Notes under the pieces: model-generated
Told to the model about the DNA's origin: nothing
What the model saw: the letters and a program-made list of their open reading frames with translations, nothing else
The model's database searches: none
Program-made: the position numbers and the translations under genes
Assembly: GCA_964019135.1 (NCBI GenBank)
Contig: OZ025265.1
Location: forward strand, 22,419,143-22,483,142
Length of the DNA: 64,000 nucleotides
Origin: Arenicola marina
Taxonomy: Eukaryota > Annelida > Polychaeta > Arenicolidae
Reading direction: 5' to 3'
In this document: positions 36,645-49,200 of the stretch, in pieces
Position numbering within the stretch: position 1 is the stretch's first letter
Layout: each line of letters begins with the position of its first letter

Positions 36645-37475
36645 TGGCCGAGTGGCTATGGCAGGAAGAAATATACTTGGCCCAGTGGCTTTGGCAGGAA
36701 GAAATATACTTGGCCGAGTGGCTTTGGCAGGAAGAAATATACTTGGCCGAGTGGCCATGGCAGGGAGAAATACAATTGGCCGAGTGGCTATGGCAGGAAG
36801 AAATATACTTGGCCGAGTGGCTTTGGCAGGAAGAAATATACTTGGCCGAGTGGCCATGGCAGGGAGAAATACAATTGGCCGAGTGGCTATGGCAGGAAGA
36901 AATATACTTGGCCGAGTGGCTATGGCAGGAAGAAATACACTTGACCGAGTGGCCATGGCAGGGAGAAATACACTTGGCCGAGTGGCTATGACAGGAAGAA
37001 ATACACTTGGCCGAGTGGCTATGGCAGGAAGAAATACTCTTGACCGAATGGCTATGGCAGGAAGAAATACACTTGGCCGAGTGGCTATGGCAGGGAGAAA
37101 TACACTTGGCCGAGTGGCTATGGCAGGAAGAAATATACTTGGCCGAGTGGCTTTGGCAGGAAGAAATACACTTGGCCGATTGGCCATGGCAGGGAGAAAT
37201 ATACTTGGCCGAGTGGCTTTGGCAGGAAGAAATATACTTGGCCGAGTGGCTATGGCAGGAAGAAATACATTTGGCCGAGTGGCCATGGCAGGGAGAAATA
37301 CACTTGACCGAGTGGCTATGGCAGGAAGAAATTCACTTGGCCGAGTGGCCATGGCAGGAAGAAATATACTTGGCCGAGTGGCCATGGCAGGAAGAAATAC
37401 ACTTGGCCGAGTGGCCATGGCAGGGAGAAATATACTTGGCCGAGTGGCTATGGCAGGAAGAAATACACTTGGGAG
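36645..37475. repeat. 33-bp minisatellite (about 25 units)
   Basis: Unit core TTGGCCGAGTGGCTATGGCA then GGAAGAAATACAC. The length is a multiple of three, so several frames stay open across the array, including 313 codons on plus (repeat GRVAMAGRNTL) and 311 on minus (repeat PSVFLPAIATR). Not called as a gene without expression evidence. Confidence 0.9.
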
Positions 37476-39774
37476 TGATCCTGCAGTACTTAGTAGAGTT
37501 AATTTAGCCTCGGACATGCAAAATATATTTAGTGCAAGTTAGGTTATCATTGGGGTATTTGTGTTGGAAGTATTGCAATGTTACATATGATATGTAAACT
37601 ACTCCACGTCGTTGTTAACCTTTATTTGTTTGCAGTCTACTTATTATACAAAATAAACTCATCGTGTCCACCACCATCTAAACGTGGAAACTCGTTATTA
37701 GTGTGCCCGTTACAAAATTACTTAATACTTTATATTTTAATTCGAACGTCTGTGGTCTAAAGTACCTCTATTTGATTTGATTATTCATCGTATTTCATAT
37801 GATGCTTACCGTAATGCGGCAAGACAAATTAAAAAAAATATGACCTAAATGCAACAGTCCGTTCAGAGTCTTCATTTCCTATCTTTGAAACTGTGAATCA
37901 ATCGCTTATCGGCGACAGACTAGGCAGGCCTGCAACCTTAGCACATACTAAATTCAGCCTTGAAATGTAGTTAAACCGATTTCATTTTCTTTTTTGATCG
38001 ATAATAACGGTGCTGCACTACAATTACGTCCCTCCTCGTCCTCCCGAGAACTACGACAACGTGTGTGACATGCTGAACCGCATGATCAAACTGCACAAGT
38101 TGTTCTTACTGTTTCGGACGGATCAGATTTCGGTTAATAAAGTCACTATGCATCATAAAGCAAAACTAAGAATCATCATTCATATGATAACACTGTTACT
38201 CTGAGTGATATAATTATCCGTGTAAAAGGTACGTTTTATTGCATTTAGACATTTAATAGTTGGAGTCTTATTCTCCAACTTTCATGGGAACATGTAAATC
38301 CCTTAATTATTATATGAACATAATAGGTTTTGGACCAGTGTTTAGTTCAAATACCAATACCAATGAAATGTTCTTAACAGCTGATAAGATGACAATATTA
38401 ATGTCGACAACTATTTCTGACCGTGTTGTAGAATCTCACCCAAAAGGCATTCGTAATCTGTGTTCACACTTGACACTTCAGTTTTAGATATTCATGATAA
38501 TGTTCTATAATGATACAATACATTGAATGCGTTAGCCCAAACATCATTTGCAACAATACGAACACGTTCTGTTAATAAGCTGGAAGGTCTACCTCAAAAC
38601 GGGCAGGATAAAGATCCCGTCTTTCTTCGCAAAGAGTGGGGGGTTACCCAGGGTGATATGGCTCCACTCTCCCTTCCTTCTCAGATTGACGAGATACGAC
38701 CAAAAGTGGTTAAAGCATCCTGAATATATAACTAACCAACTCCCTTCAAACGGACGTCCTGTTCTTCGCAACTTCAATCGCAATATAAATCGGGACAAGT
38801 CTATCATACATTTACTAGTCTATTAATATGTTTTATTGTTACAGCTTTTCTAAACGATGGAACAGGAGTGAGAACCATAGGGCCGACTCCGCCTCTTACC
38901 ACTTTCTGCTGATACAAAGTTGCGATTTTCTAATTATCCGATACAATTGATATATGATCAAGCTTTTCTGAGGAAGTAATTTAACATCCGCCGCTCTATC
39001 CGAATGCGACATCTGTGTTCACATACCTTTTCAATTGTTCTATTAAATTATTACAAAATATAAAGTCATAACTAAATGGAATTACTTTTTTCGCATTAAC
39101 AGTAAACTTTATTCTGAACAAAGTCCGCGACCTACTCTAGCGAGACATCCTTAAATAGCATAAGATCAAAGTATCTCAAATGTTATTTCCCAACACAAAC
39201 AATGTCGGTCTTATCGACGTTCAGCCACAAACATAACAAGTAAACATAACAATTCCTCCGTGATCTTCATCACACTTCCAAGAAATTTCTTAATCACTCC
39301 CCCCCAAGAGTGTCCTTAAAAATGTCATAGTGAAAAAACTATACATAGCGGGCGCTTTAATCTTTGCTTGGTACGTGGATAATATTTGACACAGATATAC
39401 ATATCACAAATAAACCATATGCGTAAGCAACATCTGACACAAATGTACATCCTTCAAAAGACAGGTGTGCGTAATTTTTAACTAGCATAACTAAAGATTT
39501 ATGGCAGCGCTACTTTGACCACATTATCGTCGATATTTTGCTAAGTACAGAAGGCATCTTCGTGCCACTATATTTGTGAAACGCAAAGTTGATTCAAACA
39601 AGAAACTGGGTGTCGCGCCCGACATCATTTCAGCGAAGCTTTTAATGTTTCCTGTATATCGTTATCTCAGAAGATAATAAAAACCACGCATCCACTCACA
39701 TTTGGAAACGCGTAGTACATGATGCCCACCACATGCAGAATGGTTTATATATATATTCTAGTCTACCCTTAAGT
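37476..39774. other. 3' flank of the 4CL-like gene, no other gene recognised
   Basis: AT-rich. Contains a SINE 3' fragment at 38580-38740 and a possible AATAAA (gene strand) at 39113-39108. Confidence 0.5.
38580..38740 (+). mobile_element. SINE 3' fragment
   Basis: 5'-truncated copy starting GGAAGGTCTACCTC and ending in the family tail GCATCCTGAATATATAAC. Confidence 0.65.
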
Positions 39775-39899
39775 CTAAAGCTTGCTCTTGGACGCTTGTT
39801 CTCTGAGCACCCGTCGGAGCAGCTTGCCGCTGGGCAGCTTGGGGATGGCGTCCACAAAGATGACTCCCCCTCTCAGCCACTTGTAATAAGACGCACGCT
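39775..39899 (-). CDS. 4CL-like gene, exon 10 (terminal, PTS1)
   Basis: Acceptor TTTTCCAG. Encodes [20 protein letters not shown] and ends ASKSKL-stop. The lysine in PSGKLLRR is the conserved catalytic residue; SKL is the canonical type-1 peroxisomal targeting signal. A possible AATAAA on the gene strand is at 39113-39108, about 660 bp downstream. Confidence 0.9.
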
Positions 39900-40196
39900 C
39901 TGGAAAATAACATTATAGGGTTGGTGTCAACTTATCGTTTAGTTCAAAGTTAAAACCATAGACCTCCGCCTTGGTTATTTCTGGGATCATTGCATATGAG
40001 AGTTATTTGGAAATTACTCTATTATTTCATGTAAACTTTCAGGCTGCACATAGATATCTGGGGTCGAGGGGGTGTATATGGTATTCATGGTCGAGTGATA
40101 GGCACTGACTTCAAGCCAACGAAGACCGACAATCAGAATACAAGTACGTAAGAAAGCACGTGTGTTTTATTTCCTTATGATGTCATTTCCCTCCTT

Positions 40197-40240
<44 letters not shown>

Positions 40241-43200
40241 TAACCCTTTCTATGTATGCAGTGTAACTCAGGTATGTAAGCAGGCCGTCACAGGAGAATG
40301 ACATGGGGCTACACTTCATTAGGAGCGTCACCAATTGTTTAGCGGGCGGAAACGATGACGCTTAGAGAGCTATTTGTGACGCGTCATTACATGTTATACA
40401 GTTAAAACAGAACAGCAAGAGTTAATGTGAAATTTTAGAAGGGGCGAGAGGGGTGGGGGTCCATTTTTGGGCCGAATGAGTTCCCCGTAACAATACTTAC
40501 TACCGACAGGAGAGTCTACACTAAAACACGCTTGAACTAAGTCTACAAAATAAGGTTCACAGTCTGGACATCCTGCCTTACCCTCACTGCCCCACCCCCC
40601 GCCTCCCACCACACTCACACCCCCTGGAGGAATTTGTGATGAGATCCAGGCTGACATCAAAATATGTTGTAATATGTTCTAATATGACATAGATGTTCCG
40701 TTGTAAGCTATCATTTTGATATTTGAGTGCGGGTGAAGGGAAAACTACTTGTCGTTTTGGTTTTACTGAACACGATGTCTCGTGCCTACCCCCCGCGCAA
40801 ACCCCCCCGCCCTCCACCCCCCCCCCCCCACCTCACCCCTAGATCATTATCTACCTTGTACGAAGTCCGCGATGTCCTTCCCCGTGACCTTGTTCCCTGG
40901 CTGTCTGACCACGTAGGCCCGGGGCAGCTCGCCCGCCATCTTGTCTGGGACGCCAATCACACACACGTCGGCTACATCCGGGTGTTCCAGGATCATCGCC
41001 TCTATCTCTGCTGGCGCCACCTAACGACAAGCAATCCGATTAAACATTAAATTGAGTAAAAGGTGAAAAATGAAGCTGGCATTACTAATACTTAATATGA
41101 TACCGTCAGACGCAAAAGATTCCCACCTTCCTCAGGCGCTTTATTGGAATAATAATACTGTAATGACGCTTGCTAGACATGTCCAGAAGAACGTGTATCT
41201 ATTTTTAAGGTTGTTTCATGACTGTATTTGGCAACGCTGGTGAACACCATGTGGCGCGTACCTGGAATGCTTTGTACTTGATGAGTTCTTTGATCCGATC
41301 CACGATGTAGAAGTAACCGTCATCGTCGTAATATCCAATATCACCTGACAATCCATAAAATCATTCACAGGGTCAAAAAGCCATTGCAAAGCCTTACATT
41401 AGTAAGTACATTAGTCAATAGTCAAGTTTGAAGTGCTGAAACCAGATACTCACTGTGTAACAAATCATCTCTCTGTAAGTTGCAAATTTCGATGTGAGAT
41501 CTTAGATATGGATGACAGCGAAACTGGAGTGTGCACGACAACGGGTCTGAAGTCTCACGATATATTTAAATGGAATGCCGATATCTCTTAAGACTTTAGC
41601 TTGCATGTTTCAGAGTCTATAGACTCTATAGAGTCTATAGTGAGTTTGAAAGCATATTTAATGAATATTGCAATACAAATAACACAGACGAGCTCGTCAA
41701 ACAAATAGTCGATACTCTGCAGCTCAGTGGGAGTGCGATGCCTAGACCAGCCAGGCGTACAAAAATGAGAGTACGCGTACAGCAGAGTCAGCCTGAGTGG
41801 TGGGATGCAGACTGCAGTCGCGCAAAGCAACACAAACTAGATATATGCTGGACCTCTTTCGCGTTTCAAATTCGCAAGATTATCCTAAGGAATATAAGGG
41901 AGCTCGAAGAATATTTAAAAATCTTTGTAAAAGTATAAAGCTACTACATGCACGGGCCCTACGGAAGTCATTGATAGATAGCTGTGCCGAATGTACTACC
42001 TTGTGGCGTTGTATCCAGCGATTGAACAGTAACAGTAGGAGTATTTCTAGCATCAAACCCGAAGAATGGAAAGAATACTTCGCAAATCTATTAAATGTGC
42101 CGACTGCGAAAACAGATTCTGTTTTTTTAGAAAGAGGTTTTATCCACCCTAGATGATCATGATAATGTATGTATTAAGTGTGATGTTGAACAGGTAGAGA
42201 GTTTGGAAAGAGATCGTGTGAATAGAGTTTTTGATGCTGAGGAAATACTAGGTTGTATATGACCAATGGCAAAGCTGCAGGTTACGACGCAATACCGAAT
42301 GAAATGTTGAAAGGGGTTGCCAAACTGTTGTTACCATATCTTGTTCGACTGCCTAATCTGATGCTGGAAACGGGGAAATTTCCGAAAGACTGGTGTAAAG
42401 CCCTGATATTGCCGCTAAATAAGAAAGGATCACGGTCTGACATGGGAAATTATAGAGGTATATCCTTATTGTCTGCCCTCAGTAAGCTATTCACAAAATT
42501 AATCAACGAGAGATGAACTGTATGGAGATGTATGGGTCGACCAGAACGAGTTACGGTCAGAAGAGCAGGCGGGATATAGAAAAGGATATTCGACTTGCGA
42601 TCAAATATTTGTCTTATAGTCCATAATTCAAAAGTATGTAACGAAAGAGAAAGGCACGTGTTTTATCCTTTTTATTGATTTTTCAAAGGCCTTCGACAGC
42701 ATGCCTCATAGTCTGTTATAGTTTAGTCTACTAGGTAAAGGTATTCATGGTAATATAATGACGGTTATTCGCGATATGTACGCTAACTTGAAATCATGTA
42801 TTAAGACTCATTCTAGTCTCTGGCTGTTTGCTTTATATATAGAAGAGTATTTATCCATGTTATCAAATTCTAACTGCCCAGGTATCGGCGTAAGCAATGA
42901 TGCCCCAAACATAATATCCCTCATGTTTGCCGATGATTTAGCAAACTGCGCGGATACTGTAGGACGTCTCCAGCTAACGATAAATATCTTAGAGGCATAT
43001 TGTAGGAAGTGGAGTTTAAAAGCGAATATGAACAAAACGCAAGTAATGGTATTTCGGAGAGGAGGAATAGTTAAAGCAAATGAAAGATGGTTTTTCAATG
43101 GTGAACGGTTGAAAGTTGTATGGTCGTATAAATATTGAGGGTTAGTATTAACTAGCACACTCAGATGGTCGAAAGCTGTTTCTACACTGACTGGTCAAGT

Positions 43201-46200
43201 CAACAGGGCATTGGCCTCTATCTACAAGATTGATAAGAAACTCAACGGTCTACCTATAGAAGCAGCATTTACTTGATTTGATCGAATTATTGTGCCAATT
43301 CTCACGTATGGAGCCGACATCTGGGGTTATCAAGAGTATAAGAAAATCGAGAAAGTCCAAGTTAGGTTTTGTAAAAGATTATTGGGAATACCGAAGTCAA
43401 CATCGGATGCCGCCGCTTTAGGTGAATGTGGCAGGTTACCTTTAGCAAAAATTTACAATTTTAAGTGTATTAAGTACTGGTTAAAGATATTACGGATGCC
43501 AAATAATAGGTATGTCAAAAGCTGTTATAACATTTTTAAAGAATTTGACAAAGTATATCATCCTGGGCTAGCTCAGTGAAGGCTCTGTTGCATAAATATG
43601 TATTTAATGATGTATGGATAAACCAATCAGTGTATGACAAAAGTTTGCTGAGCTAAACCAGAGATTAGAAACCTGTTTCATTGAAGAGTGGCTTATGAAG
43701 GTTAGCGATCAAAGTCGCCTTAGTGTATTTTGTACAGTTAAGGACCAACTCTCCTTGGACTTAGAAACTCTCTTTCGTGTTTTAGATGCTCAGCTCATAG
43801 CCTCTCTATTGAATTAGGTCCCTGTGATGGAACGTTACTTGAAAACAGAATTTGTAAATACTGTGCTGTAAGACATGTCGTTGTTATAGAAGATGAATAC
43901 CACGTGTTATTGTGTTGCCCGAAGTTCATGGATATCAGACTTTTATATATAGAAACCGCTTTTTGTGATCCCCCAACATAGGGAACTTTATTATTTTGAT
44001 GTCAAGTGGAGATATGTTTACCCTAAGAAAATTAGCGATGTTTGTGCATACTTTAGAAAAACGTGTCCGTGCGCAGCCGTAAATTTAAGAATACGGAAAC
44101 TATATTATTTTGTGACAAATGTATTTATGTTCATTGTTATGTCCCATGGGCCTGAAGGCCTTTGGGCAAATATATAAACTACCTACTACATAAAAAAGGA
44201 TAAGTTATTATGGGTTCAACGTATGCGATATTCTGTATATTTGAATATATTATATTATGAATATATTATGAATATAATATGTTTCATTATCAACTACTCA
44301 ATGAAGCGCTATGGTGTATCGTGGGGAGTGGGGGGGGGGAGTAGACAGTCATAAGAGCAAGAAACTATGTAGAAGTATCTTCATGGAGATAAGGTAAACA
44401 AAAACTGGCATTAGGGAGGAAACTCAAGAAAAAACATTGTGGAAATTCATGCGGTTAAGAGATTATGGAGAGTTTTAGAGTAAGACTGATAGTCCTCAAT
44501 GCTAAGAGAATAACATCGTGGATATATTCCTTAGGCTAAGAGAAAGAACGTAATTGAATTTCATGATGACAAAGTATTATTAAGGATCGCCAAGGGGCGA
44601 AGAGAAAGGAACACATGGTTTGTTATCTGTGGCCTTATAAGGCTGTGTGTGGACAGCGCGTCTCTTGACCTACCTGTGTGGACCCATCCCTCCTTGTCTA
44701 TGGTCTGGGCCGTGGCCTGCGGGTTGTTGAGGTACCCAATCATAACATGAGGACCTCTCAGGCAGATCTCACCCCGCTGGTCCGGGGCTAACATCACCCC
44801 ACTGTCGGGATTAATCACCTGTCCAGGGGCAGAGAGGACATAGCTATGTATCATAGAGTGATTAGTTGGACGAAATAGCCTCTGTCGGTCATATGGCGAC
44901 AGTGGGAAGTGTCAATGTAGAGAGTAGAACGCTAGAACTTCTGTAGGCCATGTCCTTTAGGTTGTGTGTATACTCAGGACGCCTTAACCAGTTGTGGTCA
45001 TTGGTCTGTGACCCTCTGGATATAACTCCCCACCCCCTCCTGGATATAAAATGGTTCATAAATACGCATGGTCCCCGTAATTATATCGCGTTCTAAAAAT
45101 AGCTCTGACCTTTGCCTCGGCCCCGGGGACCACCTTGCCGACACTCCCCGACTTGATATGGCCGTCTTGGATTGTCTTCGCGACAACGGCACCGCAGGTT
45201 TCAGTCATGCCGTAGGCTACAATATAATAATAATAATATTAATAATAATAATAATAATAATAAGATTAATAATAATACTAATATTAATAATATTATTAAT
45301 AATATTAATAATATTAATAATAATATTAATAATATTAATAATAATATTTCTAGTGCCTGTTTAGTACGAAGGTAAAATTACATATAAATTCCTGCCTGGT
45401 ACCTGGCCAACGATACAGTCCATATAACTAGGCTGGTTGCAGCGAACATATCGGTTCCCGGCTCCAAGCGTGCTGTGGAATTTCTGCGGAATGTATGTTT
45501 TGCGGTATCGAGCTTGCAAGACCATACTGTCGACTGGCTGGTTCCTGGCCCCAAGCTAGAAAGTCTATCCTGTCGACTGGCTGGTTACTGGCCCCAAGTT
45601 AGATAGTCTATCCTGTCAGCTGGCTGGTTCCTGGCCTCAAGTTAGAATGTCTATCCTGTCGACTGGCTGGTTCGTGGCCCCAAGTTAGAAAGTATATCCT
45701 GTCGACTGGCTGGTTCCTGACCTCAAGTTAGAATGTCTATCCTGTCGACTGGCTGGTTCCTGGCCCCACGTAACAAAGTCTATCCTGTTGACTGACTGGT
45801 TCCTGGCCCCAATTTAGATAGTCTATCCTGTCGACTGGCTGATTCCTGGTCTCAAGTAAAAATGTCTATTTTGTCGACGTATACGATACAAAAAAATCGT
45901 CATCCGCGCGTCATGGCCGCGATCACAGGCGATAATAGGGGCCAGTTAAGTGTCGTAAAGCTGAAGTAAAAGTGACACTCTTCCCGCGACTGGCGGAACG
46001 CCGTCTGGTGGGACATCGACGTTTGCAAACGCGCCAGTTCCCGACTCAAACTCCGTTTGTTGTTATTTGTCATGTAAGAAACTGGAACTTTTATTTCTTG
46101 TTTAAAAGTCATGCGTTTAATGTCAACTGACTGCCAATATAAGTAGATTTATATATTTTTTATACCACTTTTCATGAATATTTACAGCGACAGTTATTTC

Positions 46201-49200
46201 AGCATGTGGTTGGCTCCGCCCGTCAGTTCATCAGTTGAGTTGTTGTCAAGTGTTTACTGATGTCAGATTGTCAACTCAGCGTCAAATCACTCGTTGACGA
46301 TGTCTGCTTGTCAGTCACTGATCAAATTCATAGTGATCGGGTATTGTTGAGATTTAAGGTTAGTATTTTCATATAAAACCCGGTGTCAGTCACTGATCGA
46401 ATTCATAGTGATAGGCTTATAGGGTATTGTTAAGATTGAAGGTTAGTATTTTCATATAAAACCCGGTGATCCTGCAGTTTCTGACCTCTTCCCTATTATC
46501 GCTCACACAAGCAGATACTTGACAGTTTTGGCTAATTTTGATCGTAAATTGCACTAAATTTTTAAGTTTTACGCTTAAACTGTTAAAAGCTATTTACTTT
46601 TAAGGGCCCCAAAATAACTATATCTAAACATGTTAGATCTAAGGCTAAGCTAACATGATTCTAAATCATCAAAATAAAACCTATATTCCAAATAATAGCA
46701 ATAGACTTGAATAGTGATTTGAACTGTGAATATAACTGTCTTCTCTGTCCCTCCCCTCCAACCAAACATGTACCTTTTCTCACAAGCTGTATTCTCGGCT
46801 TACACTGTCACAATTAACACCAGACAATATCTCAAGTATTCAACACCTGGGAGTGGACATTTTTTCAGAATTAACACCAGATAATATCTCAAGTATTCAA
46901 CACCTGGGAGTAGACATTTTTTCAGAATTGTTCACACTCATTCTGCATGGTAATTTGTCACATTAAGAGTAATTAATTAAACAAGATACTTATTCCATAT
47001 TGTTTACAGTTATTATTTTCTATTTTTGACACCTTTTGCTTTATTTTGACACCTCAGGATAGTTCGGATTTATTCATAAATATATATCACTCATATGTGG
47101 TTTAAAAGGAGTACCCAGTTATATCAAAGTTTCAAATCTATTTATTCTATAGTTATATGTTTTAATTAATGCCATTATTACTATTTGTAATAAAATGCAG
47201 AAGGTACTGGTAAGCTTATATATTTTATTTGCCTGAAGCCAACATTCCAATTTTTATGGTGTCCCATTATAATAATATTCCTAGCCCAAAACGGGGGTCC
47301 CTGCCAGAAGAGTGTAGATTACCATCAGGCATCTTAAAACAATATAGCCCTTACAAATATTTGTATATGCAGTTTTTTTTGGGTATGGAAATCAAGTATA
47401 TCACCAGCCTTCTCATTGCATATATTGCTAGGATGTCAAAAACTAACCAAATACAGAATGAAATTCTCTAAACTCAACAGCCCCTCTTAAAATGTCAGGC
47501 TTCGAGTATATTTACAAAATGGTAGTACTTTGAAGATGTACTTTGTATTGTCAACCTCCCCTTGCTAACAAAGAATTAAGATTTTAATCAAAAAGGCCAA
47601 TGAAACAACAATAATAGTTTTAATGGAAGTGATATAGGAACGTCCAATTAATATAATATTTTTTTTATGGACATGTTTAAACTTTTTGGTCAGATTGGGG
47701 CATTAGCTGTGGAAGCGTGTACTTTTCTTCTGAACTGAATAAGATTAATATTCATGATTAATGATTAACTATAGGCCCAAGTAAGTACCTGGTACTTAAT
47801 CCTGTATTTCTCTGGATATGATTCTAAGCCCAAATATTATCGCATGGATATTTTAACAACTAAGCCCTCCATCAATTAAAAAGCTCAATATATAAAAACC
47901 TCATTTCTATAGATGGATAAGATATTTCAATATCCAGCTCAAAGAATAATATATGAAAACCTCCTTTCTATAGATAGATAAGATATTTCAATATCCAGCT
48001 TTAAGAATATAAACTACCGGTACTTCAGCTGATACAGCAGCTATAAGACTAGCTGCGGTTGGTACAACAGCTTTGACAATTACATTAGTATTAAATGTGG
48101 GTGAGCTCGCAACTTAGGCAATGCCTATTCATATTAATATTGATCTCTAAAAATAATTGATGATATCAAAATAACACCAAAATAAGAACAGATATCCTGT
48201 ACCATGCTTACCAAGGCTACGACCTCTCATAGAAGGATTGCTTAATCCCCCGGAGACATGGCTCCACTCTACCTTTACCCTTCCCATTGTCGCAATATGA
48301 CATATCAATCAACCAACCGACCAACCTTGTCCTATAGCGGGATCGCGAAATAAATTTTTGAACTCTTGTTCCGTTTTCTTCTTGGTGTTCCCACCGCCAG
48401 TCATGACGTTGCGGATACTGCTGACGTCATAGCGGGCGACCAATGGCGACTTGACCATAAGGACAATCAGCGGAGGCGGAAGTGCCATCGATAGTGGTTG
48501 TAATAGGCCAAAGTATAGGACCCTTATTATTGTCAAGGCCGCTGTAATAGGTCAAAGCACAGGACAGACATTATTGTCACCGCGGCTGTAATAAGCCAAA
48601 GTACAGGACATACATTATTGTCACCGTGGCTGTAATAGGTCAAAGCACAGGACAGACATTATTGTCACCGCGGCTGTAATAAGCCAAAGTACAGGACATA
48701 CATTATTGTCAAGGCCGCTGTAATAGGCCAAATTACAGGACAGACATTATTGTCACCGTGGCTGTAATATGCCAAAATACAGGACATACATAATTGTCAC
48801 CGTGGCTGTAATAGGCCAAAGTACAGAACATACATTATTGTCACCGTGGCTGTAATATGCCAAAGTACAGAACAGACATTATTGTCACCGCGGCTGTAAT
48901 AGACCAACGTGCAGGACCCTGATTATTGCCACATCGGATGTAACAGGCCAAAGTACATGGCTTCAATTATTGTCACGGCTGCTGTAATAGGTCAAATTAC
49001 AGGACCCTTATTATTGTTACGGCGGCTGTAATAGGCCAAAGTAAAGACCCTGATTATTGTTACTGTGGCTATAATATTCAAAGTACGTGGCTCTAATTAT
49101 TGTCTCAGCGGATGTAACAAGCCAAAGTACATGGCTCCAATTATTGTCACGACGGCTGTAATAGGCCTAAGTACTGGACCCTGATTGTTGTCACTGTGGC

